Both the position numbers and the translations under genes were made by a program. Below the pieces are notes generated by a model. It was not told the DNA's origin. It did no database searches and saw only the letters and a program-made list of their open reading frames with translations. 64,000 bases of DNA from Rhodovulum sulfidophilum DSM 1374 (lineage in GTDB: Bacteria > Pseudomonadota > Alphaproteobacteria > Rhodobacterales > Rhodobacteraceae). How positions within the stretch are numbered: the stretch's first letter is position 1; each line of letters starts with the position of its first letter. The stretch covers positions 3,038,001-3,102,000 of the forward strand of contig NZ_CP015418.1 in the NCBI RefSeq assembly GCF_001633165.1, given 5' to 3'. Positions 9,377 through 17,978 of this stretch are shown piece after piece.

Positions 9377-9733
9377 ATGCCCGGTTATCTGACCACCCAT
9401 GTTCTGGACACCGCCACCGGGGCCCCCGCGGCCGGGCTCCGGATCGCCCTCTACCGCGTCTCGGGCAATTCCCACCGCAAGGTCGCCGAGGTCGAGACCA
9501 ATGCCGACGGCCGCACCGATGCGCCGATCCTGCCGCCCGAGGCCTTCAGGACCGGAACCTATGAACTGGTCTTCTTCGCGGGCGACTATCTGGAGCGCAC
9601 GGGCCTTGCGACCGGAGAGGTGAAATTCCTCGACCAGATCCCGATCCGCTTCGGCATGGAGGATGCCGAGGCGCATTACCACGTGCCGCTCCTGCTGTCG
9701 CCTTATGGCTATTCGACCTATCGCGGCAGCTGA
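9377..9733 (+). CDS. uraH: 5-hydroxyisourate hydrolase
   Basis: 118 residues, transthyretin-related fold. It begins with the [19 protein letters not shown] block and ends with the diagnostic YRGS tetrapeptide that sits in the active site. It hydrolyses 5-hydroxyisourate, the product of PuuD, to OHCU, which goes to the UraD domain encoded divergently. The 3' end overlaps the convergent LysR gene by 16 bp. No N-terminal signal peptide is present, so a cytoplasmic location is likely. Confidence 0.96.
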   Translation: MPGYLTTHVLDTATGAPAAGLRIALYRVSGNSHRKVAEVETNADGRTDAPILPPEAFRTGTYELVFFAGDYLERTGLATGEVKFLDQIPIRFGMEDAEAHYHVPLLLSPYGYSTYRGS

Positions 9734-10650
9734 TAGATCTGCGCCCGCCGGCGCAGCGCGGCCTTGATCCGCTCGGCCATGAACTCGATGAACAGGCGGC
9801 TTTTCGGGTCCTGGTTCTTCTTGTGGGGAAACAGACAGGCCAGCCGGGCATCGGGGGGCGGCGTCTGTTCGCAGACCGGGATCAGCGCGCCCGAGGCCAG
9901 ATGCTCGGCCACGTCGAAGACGGGCTTGAGCACCACGCCCCGCCCGTCCAGCGCCCAGGCGGTCAGAACATCGCCGTCGTCGCAGGCATAGGGGCCCTTG
10001 ACGTTGAAGCTCTGCGGCCCCTCGGGGGTCTGCAGGGTCCAGCGGAACTCGCGCGAGCCGGGAAACCGCAACAGAAGGCAATCATGGCCCTGGTCGATCA
10101 GGTCGGCCCCGCAGCAAGGCATCCCCCGCCGCGCGACATAGGTCGGCGCCGCGCAGAGCACCCGCGTGCAATCGCCGAGCGCCCGCACCTTCAGCCCCGA
10201 ATCCGGCAGATCGCCCAGCAGGAACCCCGCATCGAGCCCTTCGCCCGCCAGATCCACCCGCCGGTCCGACAGCCGCAGCCGCACATGGATGTCGGGGTAG
10301 CGGTCCTGGAACAGCACCACATTGGGCGCGATCAGCCGCCGCCCCACCCCCAGCGGCGCCGAGACGTAAAGCGAGCCGCGCGGGTGATGGGTGATCTCCT
10401 GCACCGCGGCCTCGGCCTCTTCCAGCGCCTCGAGCACCTTCACCGCCTTGGGATAATAGATCCGGCCCTGCTCGGTCGGCTGGATCGAACGGGTGGTGCG
10501 GGTGAACAGCCGGATCCCCAGATGCCGTTCCAGATCGGCGATCCGCGACGAGGCCACCGCGGCCGAAACCTGCAGATCGCGCGCGGCGGCCGACATGTTG
10601 CCCAGTTCGTAGACACGCACGAACATTCGGATCGTATTGATGCTGGCCAC
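9718..10650 (-). CDS. LysR-type transcriptional regulator of the urate cluster
   Basis: 310 residues. An N-terminal winged HTH (residues about 1-60) is followed by a LysR substrate-binding domain (about 90-300). It is divergent from puuD and convergent with uraH, so it most likely regulates urate catabolism, with a purine or ureide as inducer. The 100-bp gap to puuD contains an inverted repeat that could be its operator. Inducer and direction of control are inference. Confidence 0.9.
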   Translation of the reverse strand: MASINTIRMFVRVYELGNMSAAARDLQVSAAVASSRIADLERHLGIRLFTRTTRSIQPTEQGRIYYPKAVKVLEALEEAEAAVQEITHHPRGSLYVSAPLGVGRRLIAPNVVLFQDRYPDIHVRLRLSDRRVDLAGEGLDAGFLLGDLPDSGLKVRALGDCTRVLCAAPTYVARRGMPCCGADLIDQGHDCLLLRFPGSREFRWTLQTPEGPQSFNVKGPYACDDGDVLTAWALDGRGVVLKPVFDVAEHLASGALIPVCEQTPPPDARLACLFPHKKNQDPKSRLFIEFMAERIKAALRRRAQIYQLPR

Positions 10651-10684
10651 GGGTGATTATTCGGGATTTCTTGAAGCTGATCGG

Positions 10685-10701
10685 GATAATCCGGAATTAT
10701 C
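10685..10701. promoter_or_regulatory. Candidate LysR operator in the lysR-puuD gap
   Basis: A perfect 6-bp inverted repeat, GATAAT-N5-ATTATC, lies between the divergent lysR and puuD genes, about 50 bp before the puuD start. A related half-site (GATTATTC) lies a little upstream. LysR-type proteins usually bind partially palindromic sites in such divergent promoters. This is a position- and symmetry-based prediction only. Confidence 0.4.
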
Positions 10702-10750
10702 AGAAAGCCGGTCCCGCGTATAGCCTGCGCCCATCTCAAGGAGTTTGCTC

Positions 10751-11989
10751 ATGTTCGACCTCTCGCTGGTCTGGGACTGGCTGGAATTCGCGGTGCGCTG
10801 GCTGCATGTCATCGCCGGGATCGCCTGGATCGGATCGTCCTTCTATTTCATCGCCCTCGATCTGGGGCTGACGAGGTCGCGCCCGCTGCCCGAGGGCGTG
10901 CTGGGCGAGGAATGGCAGGTCCATGGCGGCGGCTTCTACCATATCCAGAAATACATGGTCGCGCCCGACCACATGCCCGACCACCTGACCTGGTTCAAAT
11001 GGGAGGCCTACTGGACGTTCATTTCCGGGCTGATCCTGCTGGCGCTGGTCTACTGGATGGGGGCGGATCTCTTTCTGGTCGATTACGACAAGATCCAGTG
11101 GGCGCCCTGGCAGGCGATCGCGATCTCGGCCGGATCGCTGACCATCGGCTGGATCTGCTATGACCTTCTGTGCCGCAGTTCGCTGGGGCGCCGCCCGACC
11201 GTGCTGATGCTGATCCTCTTCGCGATCATCGTCGCGATGGCCTGGGGCTACACGCAGGTCTTCACCGGCCGCGCAGCACTTCTGCATCTCGGCGCCTTCA
11301 CCGGCACGATCATGGTGGCCAATGTCTTTCTGGTGATCATGCCGAACCAGCGGATCGTGGTGGCCGATCTCAAGGCGGGACGCCAGCCCGACCCGAGATA
11401 CGGCACCATCGCCAAGCTGCGCTCGACCCATAACAACTACCTGACCCTGCCGGTCATCTTCCTGATGCTCTCGAACCACTATCCGCTGGCCTTCGCGAGC
11501 CCCTATAACTGGTTGATCGCAAGCCTTGTCTTCCTGATGGGCGTGACGATCCGGCATTTCTTCAACAGCATGCATGCCCGCAAGGGCCGCCTTTGGTGGA
11601 CATGGGCCGCGACCGCCGCCCTGTTCGCTGCCATCGTGGCGCTGTCACTCTGGCCCACCAGGGACATGGCCGCGCCCGAGACAGAGGCCGCCCTGCCCGC
11701 GCCTCTCGCCCGGATCGTCGCCTCGACGGGCTTCGGCGAGGTGCAGGAGATCGTCGAAAGCCGCTGCGCGATGTGCCACACCGCCGAGCCGCTCTGGCCC
11801 GGGCTCGGGCAGGCACCGAAGGGGGTCCGGCTCGACAGCGCGCCGACGGTCGCGCGCCATGCCCGGCAGATCTACCGCCAGGCCGGCCTGACCCATGCCA
11901 TGCCGCCCGGCAATGTCATGATGATGCCACCCGAGGAACGCGCGCGCATCGTGGAGTGGTATCGCAAGCTGCGCTCCGGCGCATCCTGA
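10751..11989 (+). CDS. puuD: Membrane-bound urate hydroxylase with cytochrome c domain
   Basis: 412 residues. Seven to eight hydrophobic helices (to about residue 310) start with the PuuD block WLHVIAGIAWIGSSFYF. A C-terminal c-type cytochrome domain follows, with the haem site CAMCH at residues 339-343. PuuD oxidises urate to 5-hydroxyisourate and passes electrons to the respiratory chain instead of making H2O2. I prefer ATG 10751 over the TTG at 10745 because AAGGAG lies 8 nt upstream. No other urate oxidase is seen here, so this is presumably the pathway's entry enzyme. Confidence 0.95.
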   Translation: MFDLSLVWDWLEFAVRWLHVIAGIAWIGSSFYFIALDLGLTRSRPLPEGVLGEEWQVHGGGFYHIQKYMVAPDHMPDHLTWFKWEAYWTFISGLILLALVYWMGADLFLVDYDKIQWAPWQAIAISAGSLTIGWICYDLLCRSSLGRRPTVLMLILFAIIVAMAWGYTQVFTGRAALLHLGAFTGTIMVANVFLVIMPNQRIVVADLKAGRQPDPRYGTIAKLRSTHNNYLTLPVIFLMLSNHYPLAFASPYNWLIASLVFLMGVTIRHFFNSMHARKGRLWWTWAATAALFAAIVALSLWPTRDMAAPETEAALPAPLARIVASTGFGEVQEIVESRCAMCHTAEPLWPGLGQAPKGVRLDSAPTVARHARQIYRQAGLTHAMPPGNVMMMPPEERARIVEWYRKLRSGAS

Positions 11990-12671
11990 GGGCCGCCTCG
12001 GCCCCGTGCCATCGGGGCAGACCGTAAGACGGTTGCGAGAGCCGTCCCATCGTCTTTACGCCCATCTGTTCGTGCCCAGCTTTTGGGTGCCCGCCTTTTT
12101 GATGGCCATCGCCTTCACGCCTGTACCCGAGCCCATGCCCCGTCCATGGCTCCGCCTGCTTCATGGATCGCCCGCCCCGGCACCATCATCGGTCGCGCCT
12201 GACGATGACCATCGTCGGCTCAGAACCGGGAAAAAGCCCCGCGCAGAGACAGCGCTTCGGCCGCCCCGGACCAGCGATTGCACGCCCGCATGCCGGCCGA
12301 TGGCAGCGAAGGCTCGGACCAGCCCGCGGGCACCACGGCCCCGCTCGGGCTCAGGCCGGCCGTGATCCCGCCACATGGCCCGGTCAGGCCGAGCGCCTGA
12401 GCCTACGACACGCCCGCCACCGCTTGCCGAACCAGCGCGGCTCCGGCACCAGCCCCGACGCTCCGCCTGAGACCATGGCAAGTTGTCCGAAGGCCAGATG
12501 CGTCCTGACGAAACTCCCCGCACCTACCCGAAAATGACCCGATCCCGTCATTCCAGATACCGCCGCACCCGCTGCGGATTTTTGGGCTCGCCTCATGTCG
12601 GGGCCTTTGCTAGAAGAGCGCCTGCCTGCCCGGCCATCCCGGTCCCGAGAGGACCTGGCCCGGCAGGCGAT
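11990..12671. other. About 680 bp without a convincing gene
   Basis: Several frames of 70-140 codons exist on both strands but all have skewed, low-complexity composition, no ribosome-binding site and no recognisable family. A short GC-rich hairpin directly follows the puuD stop (about 11991-12003) but without a T-run. The region separates the urate cluster from the tRNA-Leu gene. Confidence 0.5.
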
Positions 12672-12755
12672 GCGGGTGTGGCGGAACTGGTAGACGCACC
12701 AGATTTAGGTTCTGGCGCCTTTGGCGTGGGGGTTCGAGTCCCTTCACCCGCACCA
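12672..12755 (+). tRNA. tRNA-Leu(UAG)
   Basis: A complete 84-nt class II tRNA with encoded CCA. The acceptor stem is GCGGGTG/CACCCGC. The anticodon stem CCAGA/TCTGG encloses loop TTTAGGT with anticodon TAG. A variable arm (CGCC...GGCG) and T-loop TTCGAGT follow. Its 3' end points at the integrase gene 95 bp away, the classical arrangement for integration into the 3' end of a tRNA. I did not see a second copy of the 3' end elsewhere in the window. Confidence 0.96.
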
Positions 12756-12850
12756 TATTGAAAAATATATGTAATTCATCCTGACGGCAGGACCTCCGGC
12801 AACGCCCGCAGCGCCGGTTTTCCGGAAAGTTTTCCGGTTTCACGTTCTGT

Positions 12851-13837
12851 TCACTTTCTGCCCCTGCGATCCTGTGCCTGCCTGGACAGGCGCCTCTGGT
12901 TCGCGGCAGCGCGGTACTTCTGGACCATCTGCAACGTGCGGTGCCCCGTCACGGCCGCAATCTCGCTATCGCTGCAACCGGCTTCCGCAAGCTGCATCGC
13001 AGCGGTGTAGCGCCATCCATGAATGACATAGGCCGTGGCGCCGATCTTCTTCCTGACGCCTTCGACCAGTCGCTGCACTGTCCTCTTGCCGAGGGGTTGC
13101 GTCATGTTCTTGGCGATGATGAAGCGGCCAGTACGAGGCAGGGCATCAAGGTATTCGCGCAGGTCGGCAGGACACGCCACCCATAGGCGCTGACCGGTCT
13201 TTCCCTGTACCACCGCAATGGCATCGCCGTCGTAGTGACTCCATTCCATCTTGCACAGGTCGCCAAGCCGTTGGCCCGTTCCCACGCCCAAGTGAAAGGC
13301 CGTCAAGGCGGCGCCTTCCGCTTCGCGCGGAAAGGCGTCAAGTGCCCAAGGAGGCCACGGTTCGTAGCTGCCGCCTTTGAGCTTCTCGACATTTTCCGCC
13401 GGGTTGAAGTCGATCCATTCCAGATCCCGCGCATGACGCGCGAGTATCGAGAGCATTTCGACCATCGCGTTTGCCTTTCGCCAGTGCTCCGCATGGGTGT
13501 CGCGGGCCGCGATGACGTCGCGGCGTCGCAGGCGCGTGAAATCCTTCGGCCCATTCTTTGCTCTGATCTGGTCGAGCGTGCGGCGGTATTCACTGCGTGT
13601 GGTCGGGGCCTTCGCGAGAAAGGCCGGAGAGGCAAGATAGCTGGTTATGAGCGCGTCGAAGCTCGTCTTGGCGGCGACATTCCTCCCCGACCGGCAGGCC
13701 CAATAGGCGTGATCGAATTCGGGACTGTCAGGGTTGTCTGGCAGACGAACGAATGTGTCGTTGCGACGGAAATAGTAGTAGGTTCTTCCCTTCACCCTGC
13801 GCCGGGAAACGTAGGGCCGCTGTGTGCGCTTCACCAC
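12851..13837 (-). CDS. Tyrosine site-specific integrase, prophage 1
   Basis: 328 residues. The catalytic residues of the phage-integrase fold are all present: Arg190 (GTGQRLGD), His273-x-x-Arg276 (HGWRYT), His299 (TGHRT) and Tyr308 (QKYRAA). An N-terminal SAM-like core-binding domain covers about residues 55-150. The gene reads towards tRNA-Leu, marking 12.7 kb as the probable attachment side of prophage 1. No excisionase or repressor follows, unlike prophage 2, so the left control region appears to have been lost. Confidence 0.95.
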   Translation of the reverse strand: MVKRTQRPYVSRRRVKGRTYYYFRRNDTFVRLPDNPDSPEFDHAYWACRSGRNVAAKTSFDALITSYLASPAFLAKAPTTRSEYRRTLDQIRAKNGPKDFTRLRRRDVIAARDTHAEHWRKANAMVEMLSILARHARDLEWIDFNPAENVEKLKGGSYEPWPPWALDAFPREAEGAALTAFHLGVGTGQRLGDLCKMEWSHYDGDAIAVVQGKTGQRLWVACPADLREYLDALPRTGRFIIAKNMTQPLGKRTVQRLVEGVRKKIGATAYVIHGWRYTAAMQLAEAGCSDSEIAAVTGHRTLQMVQKYRAAANQRRLSRQAQDRRGRK

Positions 13838-13944
13838 TCGAACCTCTCTCGCGGAACCTGACCATCGAGGACTGCCCTCAGTTCTGATGCGCGCCAGCGT
13901 TCTAGGCCAGGAGCAAGCTCGATTGGCGGGGGCAATACTCCCTT

Positions 13945-14193
13945 ATGAACCAGGTCGCGAACCGGGCGCGCAACGAGGCGGCGAACGCCGCCAAGCGGCG
14001 CCAGCGGCTGCGCTCGGCCGTGGCCGGGCTCCATCCCGAGCTGGCGCAGAACGACGCCGCCATCCTCTGGATGGACGACTGGCTGGTCGAACAGGGCTGC
14101 GGCTATCGCGGCTCGACCTGGGTCGAGCGGGCGCTCGCCGCCTGGTCCAGCCACATGTTCGACGTGAACCGGGCCGCGCGCGCCCGCGAGTAA
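13945..14193 (+). CDS. Small basic phage protein next to the iteron region
   Basis: 82 residues, rich in Arg and Ala, with a helical N-terminal half and two Trp-containing motifs (WMDDWLVEQG, WVERALAAW). I do not recognise the family. It lies directly before the repeat-dense region at 14.2-14.45 kb, where prophage 2 has its 205-residue candidate replication protein, so a replication or DNA-binding role is possible. It could also be the surviving end of a longer gene. No strong ribosome-binding site precedes the ATG. Confidence 0.5.
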   Translation: MNQVANRARNEAANAAKRRQRLRSAVAGLHPELAQNDAAILWMDDWLVEQGCGYRGSTWVERALAAWSSHMFDVNRAARARE

Positions 14194-14200
14194 CTTCCAG

Positions 14201-14448
14201 ACTGTCCCGAGACTGTCCGCAACTGTCCCGAGGACAGTTCAGGGACAGTCTCGGACAGTTTCAGACTGTCCTGCACGACAGGGACATAGACAGAGAAAAG
14301 GACAGGAACATGGACGGTTCGCGTCAGTCTGACAGGGCAAGGCCTGTGGATAACCCGGCAAGGGCAAGGAAAGGGGCCGGACTGTCCCGACTGTCCCGAA
14401 CTGTCCGCAACTGTCCCGCAAATGTCCGCCGGACAATGTCGGGACAGT
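14201..14448. repeat. Iteron-like repeat cluster, candidate phage replication origin
   Basis: The 7-mer ACTGTCC or its complement GGACAGT occurs at least twelve times, for example at 14201, 14212, 14222, 14232, 14243, 14253, 14265, 14381, 14390, 14400, 14410 and 14442. Most copies are extended by CGA/CGC. A perfect DnaA box (TGTGGATAA) lies at 14345-14353 in the middle. Clustered iterons plus a DnaA box next to phage early genes suggest a replication origin. The same position in prophage 2 (51.7 kb) has a repeat cluster of different sequence. Confidence 0.6.
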
Positions 14449-14488
14449 CCTGAGGCGACCGGGCAAGGCAGAGAAGAAGGGAACCGAG

Positions 14489-15061
14489 ATGGATGCGAGG
14501 GAACAGGCCGAGGGCGAGAAGCGGGTGCGGGATCTGCTGGTCGAGCCCCTGCTGCGGCGGGGGCTGGTGAAGCCCGGGGCGATGACCAAGGCGCAGTTCG
14601 AGGAGATGCTGGCCGATCTGGCCAAGCGGCTGGCCTATATGAGCGCGCCGAACCTGGCCGCGCTCGAGGAGATGGCGGCGGCCCAGCCCGGCGGCAAGGA
14701 CCGCGACCGCTTCCCCATCGCCAATGCGATCCTGAAGGCGGCGGCGCAGATCCAGCCGCCCGCCGACGACGCCTCGCCGCTGATCCGCGCGGTCTTCGCC
14801 CATGCGGTGGGGCGGCAGGCGCTGGCCGAGGGCTGGGCGCCGGAACTCCTGGACGATCTGCGCCACAACCGCCGCTGGCCGCGCAGCTATGCGCTGGGGC
14901 AGATCCGCCAGGCGGCGGGCGAGGCACTGCGCCGCCACGCGCATCTGGCGGGCGCCGGTCCCGGGCAGCTCTCCCCGGCCGAGGCCACCTGGCTGCGGGA
15001 CCGCGAGGCCCGCCTCGCCCACTGCCGCAGCATCGCCGATCTCGCGGGGGCCTCGGCATGA
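14489..15061 (+). CDS. Conserved phage protein of unknown function (190 aa)
   Basis: Highly charged, mainly helical. The N-terminus is EQAEGEKRVRDLLVEPLLRR and the C-terminal third is Trp/Arg-rich. The copy in prophage 2 (51958-52530) differs at only one visible residue (Thr for Ala near the C-terminus). It starts the conserved early/middle block after the origin and overlaps the next gene by 4 bp (ATGA). No family recognised; by position it could belong to replication or early regulation. Confidence 0.75.
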   Translation: MDAREQAEGEKRVRDLLVEPLLRRGLVKPGAMTKAQFEEMLADLAKRLAYMSAPNLAALEEMAAAQPGGKDRDRFPIANAILKAAAQIQPPADDASPLIRAVFAHAVGRQALAEGWAPELLDDLRHNRRWPRSYALGQIRQAAGEALRRHAHLAGAGPGQLSPAEATWLRDREARLAHCRSIADLAGASA

Positions 15062-15705
15062 GCATCCGGGCGATCAAGGGCAAAGGCGTGAACCGGGCGC
15101 GGGTGGTCTGCGATGGCTGCGGCCGCGAGGAGGTCGTGACCTGCAACTACCTGCATCGACCCGGCAGGGTCTGGGTGCCGGACGCGGGGCAGATAAACCG
15201 GAAGATGATCGGGCAAGGCTGGGCCGAGGTGAAGGGCAAGCTCCACTGCCCGGCCTGCGAAGCGAAACGAAAGGCGACAGGCATGGCAAAGACGACGACG
15301 GCACCGGCTTCGAACCCGGATGGGGCGTTGCGGCAACCGACCCGGGCACAGAAGCGCGAGATCATGGATCTGCTGGAAGGGGTCTATGACACCACGGCGG
15401 AACGCTACCGGCAGGGCGACACCGACGCGACGGTGGCCGAGGTGCTGGGGGTGATGCCGGGCTGGGTGGCCGAGATCCGGGATGCGTTCTTCGGTCCCGA
15501 TGGCGGCAACGAAGACATCGCGGGAGCGCTCGGCCGGATGGAGGCGCTGGAACGCGACATGCGGGCGGTTGCCGAAGAGGCAGCACGGCAGCGGGCGGCG
15601 GCCGAGAAGAAGCTGGCCGAGCTGTCGGTTCTGAAAGTCGAGCTCGACCGGATCCGGGTGGCGGTGGGACCGCGGGCGTTGCGCAAGGCCGGGGTCGCGG
15701 CATGA
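15058..15705 (+). CDS. Zinc-finger and coiled-coil phage protein
   Basis: 215 residues. The N-terminus holds paired cysteines, CDGC early and CPAC near residue 70, suggesting a zinc ribbon. The middle has a short helix-turn-helix-like segment (about 90-140), and the C-terminus (about 150-210) is a probable coiled coil rich in Glu/Ala/Lys. Start at 15058 is fixed by ATGA overlap with the upstream gene; the stop overlaps the next start the same way. Prophage 2 lacks this gene at the same junction, so it is a lineage-specific insert. A DNA-binding regulator is plausible but unproven. Confidence 0.7.
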   Translation: MSIRAIKGKGVNRARVVCDGCGREEVVTCNYLHRPGRVWVPDAGQINRKMIGQGWAEVKGKLHCPACEAKRKATGMAKTTTAPASNPDGALRQPTRAQKREIMDLLEGVYDTTAERYRQGDTDATVAEVLGVMPGWVAEIRDAFFGPDGGNEDIAGALGRMEALERDMRAVAEEAARQRAAAEKKLAELSVLKVELDRIRVAVGPRALRKAGVAA

Positions 15706-16364
15706 CGGCGGCGGCCCGGATCAGGGTGCCGCCCGCGCCCCGGACCCGGCGGGCGATGCCAGTTCGGGAGGCGCTGGAATGGGCCTTCGGCACGGAATGC
15801 GCGCGGCTCGACCATGACGAGATCGAGGCGGTCGGCGGCACCGGCTGGCGCCCCTTCGGCATGGAATACGTGACCCTCGAACGCGCCCAGCTGGGCACGC
15901 GCGTCGACACCAGCCGCGGCCGCTCCCGCCCGCATGACGATGCCGAGCTGATCGCGACCGTGGTCCGCAACGTCCTGCCCTGGTACGCGGCCACGCTGGT
16001 CGCGGATCTCGCCCGCGCGGACCGCACGCCCGACTGGATGCCCGACGCACGCCCGCGGCTCCGCCCGGCCGAGTGGCAGCACAATCGCCCGAACCGTTGG
16101 GGCAAAGCCGCGGATGCGGCGGCGCTCGGCGCCGAGGGCTGGCAACCGATCCCGCGCAGGAACCGCAAGGGCGTGATCGTCCAGGACGCGGTGCGCTTCA
16201 CGCCCTGCGTCTGGACCCCGACCCAGAGCCAGATCGCGGCGGCGCGGCGGGCTTACCTCGACTGGTGGGGCTATCTGCTGGAGGTGCAGGCGGCTTTGAA
16301 GGGGGAGGAGCTGGCGCAGATCAGCCTCACCGGGGACATGCCGCCAATGACACCCTGGCGATAG
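15702..16364 (+). CDS. Conserved phage protein of unknown function (220 aa)
   Basis: Conserved blocks include EALEWAFGTECARLDHDEIE, WRPFGMEYV and the C-terminal DMPPMTPWR. It closely matches the 219-residue protein at 52527-53186. In both prophages it is the last gene before a variable cargo gene and the late-promoter element, the place where lambdoid phages carry late regulators; that analogy is positional only. No known domain is visible to me. Start overlaps the upstream stop (ATGA). Confidence 0.75.
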   Translation: MTAAARIRVPPAPRTRRAMPVREALEWAFGTECARLDHDEIEAVGGTGWRPFGMEYVTLERAQLGTRVDTSRGRSRPHDDAELIATVVRNVLPWYAATLVADLARADRTPDWMPDARPRLRPAEWQHNRPNRWGKAADAAALGAEGWQPIPRRNRKGVIVQDAVRFTPCVWTPTQSQIAAARRAYLDWWGYLLEVQAALKGEELAQISLTGDMPPMTPWR

Positions 16365-16473
16365 CGTCGTTCATTGCATGAGAAATGATTGCGGCGGGAT
16401 GCTGGCAAGGTTTCTTGTTGACAGGTTTTTGTATCGAGATGCAACTTTAATTATGACTGATCGGAGCTTGAAA

Positions 16474-16893
16474 ATGAAAGATTTCAAAGAGCAATTTATT
16501 TTTCGCAGGGTGGTTTGCGAGCTGGTCGATGTTTTCTCCTGGGTCGTGGTTCTTGGAGGTGTTGCAATCACTTTCGTGGGCTTCAGGGATGGCGGCTTTT
16601 ACGGACATCTGTTGGGTGGATTTTATGGCAGCATGAACGAGCTTGCACAGCTGGGCTATGTTGAGGCTGAGCCTTCGATCTCGGCACGGCTTGTCGGTGC
16701 TATTCCAGGGGGAATCGTTATGGGTTCAGGCTTTTTCACCATGATGATGGCACACCAAGCAAAATCGACTTTAGATATTGCGGCTGTGGCTCGTGGAATG
16801 TTCGAGTTGGCACGGATGAAGGAGCCAGTGACGAAAGTCGGCCGGGACGAGCCAAGCGTTAGTCGCTCTTCTGAACGCGCCTCGGGCGTTTGA
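16474..16893 (+). CDS. Two-TM membrane protein, prophage 1 cargo gene
   Basis: 139 residues from ATG 16474, chosen because GGAG lies 7 nt upstream; frames upstream to 16378 have no such site. Two hydrophobic segments sit at about residues 15-35 and 72-95 (counted from 16474). The base composition is clearly more AT-rich than the phage genes on both sides, indicating separate acquisition. It occupies the slot that in prophage 2 holds a pentapeptide-repeat membrane protein. A superinfection-exclusion role is possible but there is no direct evidence. Confidence 0.6.
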   Translation: MKDFKEQFIFRRVVCELVDVFSWVVVLGGVAITFVGFRDGGFYGHLLGGFYGSMNELAQLGYVEAEPSISARLVGAIPGGIVMGSGFFTMMMAHQAKSTLDIAAVARGMFELARMKEPVTKVGRDEPSVSRSSERASGV

Positions 16894-17030
16894 CCGCTAG
16901 TTATAGAGCCAGCCAAACGCTTGAAACTCTATGCTTACGGCGCAGCCTTCAACAATATTCGGTAAGCCGAGAAGCACATCGACATGATGCTCAAGAACGG
17001 GGCGTGATCTTGGCTCCGGAAACTTTTTTC

Positions 17031-17114
17031 TTGACTGTAATCTGATCCCGTTGACATAGTGCCGTCACCCAACTTGCGCCCGGAGCGGAGACCCCGCCCC
17101 GGGCGCTTTGCGTT
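17031..17114 (+). promoter_or_regulatory. Late-operon promoter and leader hairpin, copy in prophage 1
   Basis: TTGACT at 17031-17036 and CATAGT at 17055-17060 are spaced 18 nt and can form a sigma70-like promoter. A 65-nt block from 17050 is nearly identical to one at 55428-55492. It contains a strong hairpin: GCGCCCGG pairs with CCGGGCGC around an inner GCGG/CCGC stem with an A-C mismatch. The element precedes the packaging genes in both prophages. The hairpin may be an attenuator or an antitermination (put- or nut-like) RNA, which is inference. Confidence 0.55.
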
Positions 17115-17155
17115 CCGGGACGGGCTCTCGCAGCCCGCTGGCAGAGAGGAACGGC

Positions 17156-17875
17156 ATGAAGCTGACGGCAGGTGTCTCGTCCTCGGATCTGCGCAAGCTG
17201 GTGTCCCGGCTTCGGGAGGTGGAGCGCAAGCAGATGCCTTACGCGACGATGCTGGCGCTGAACGCCACCGGCGAGGCGGTTCTGGAAGAGAACAGGACGC
17301 TGATGCAGAAGGTGTTCGACCGGCCGACGCGCTGGACGCTGAATGCGTTCTTCCTGCGGCGGGCGACCAAGCGGAAGCCGGAGGCGACGGTCGAGCGCAA
17401 GGATGCCCCGCGCGGACGGCATTACCTCGAAGTCGAGGAGCGCGGCGGCGCCCGCCCGAAGACCGGGATCGAGCGGCTGATCATCGGCAATGTCGCCTAT
17501 GAAGACCATATCGAGGCGGTGGTTCCGGCGCGGGGCGCCAGGCTCAACGCCCATGGCAACCTGCCCGCCGGTCAGATCCAGCGGGCGCTTTCCAATATCG
17601 GGGCGCAGCAGGACCGCGCCCAGAACAGCACCGACGGCTCGCGCAAGCGCAGCGCGCGGGCGGCGCGGTATTTCGTGCCGAAGCCCGGGCAGCTGTCGCC
17701 CGGGGTCTGGAAGCGGCAGGGCAAGCGGCTGACCAAGTTCCTGTCCTTCACCGACCGGCTGCCCCGCTACGGCGCGCGGTTCGACATGGAAGGCCATGGC
17801 CGGATCGTCGCCGCGCGCGAGATGCCGGGCCGGATGCGGGCGGCGATCAGGAAGGCCTTTTCCACCGCCAGATGA
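17156..17875 (+). CDS. Phage protein, probably structural or packaging related
   Basis: 239 residues, strongly basic. Start at 17156 (MKLTAG) has AGAGAGG upstream; the in-frame ATG at 17108 lies inside the leader. Features include a long helical N-terminus and an HGNLPAGQI motif in the middle. I cannot assign a family with confidence; its place between the late promoter and the terminase genes suggests a virion or packaging accessory protein. Prophage 2 has an HNH endonuclease gene in this position instead. Confidence 0.65.
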   Translation: MKLTAGVSSSDLRKLVSRLREVERKQMPYATMLALNATGEAVLEENRTLMQKVFDRPTRWTLNAFFLRRATKRKPEATVERKDAPRGRHYLEVEERGGARPKTGIERLIIGNVAYEDHIEAVVPARGARLNAHGNLPAGQIQRALSNIGAQQDRAQNSTDGSRKRSARAARYFVPKPGQLSPGVWKRQGKRLTKFLSFTDRLPRYGARFDMEGHGRIVAAREMPGRMRAAIRKAFSTAR

Positions 17876-17978
17876 GCGCGGGTCCTTCCCGGAGGGGGAT
17901 CGCACGGGGGTAATTCGCACCCCGGTGCCTGCATGTGTGTCTGAATTTTCGAAGCTGCGAGTGAGGGTTGTTGTTGTC

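Noticed and set aside
14422-15705. Longer start (14422) for the zinc-finger phage gene
   Set aside because: The extension reads through the 190-aa gene in a wrong frame; ATGA overlap at 15058 gives a better start.
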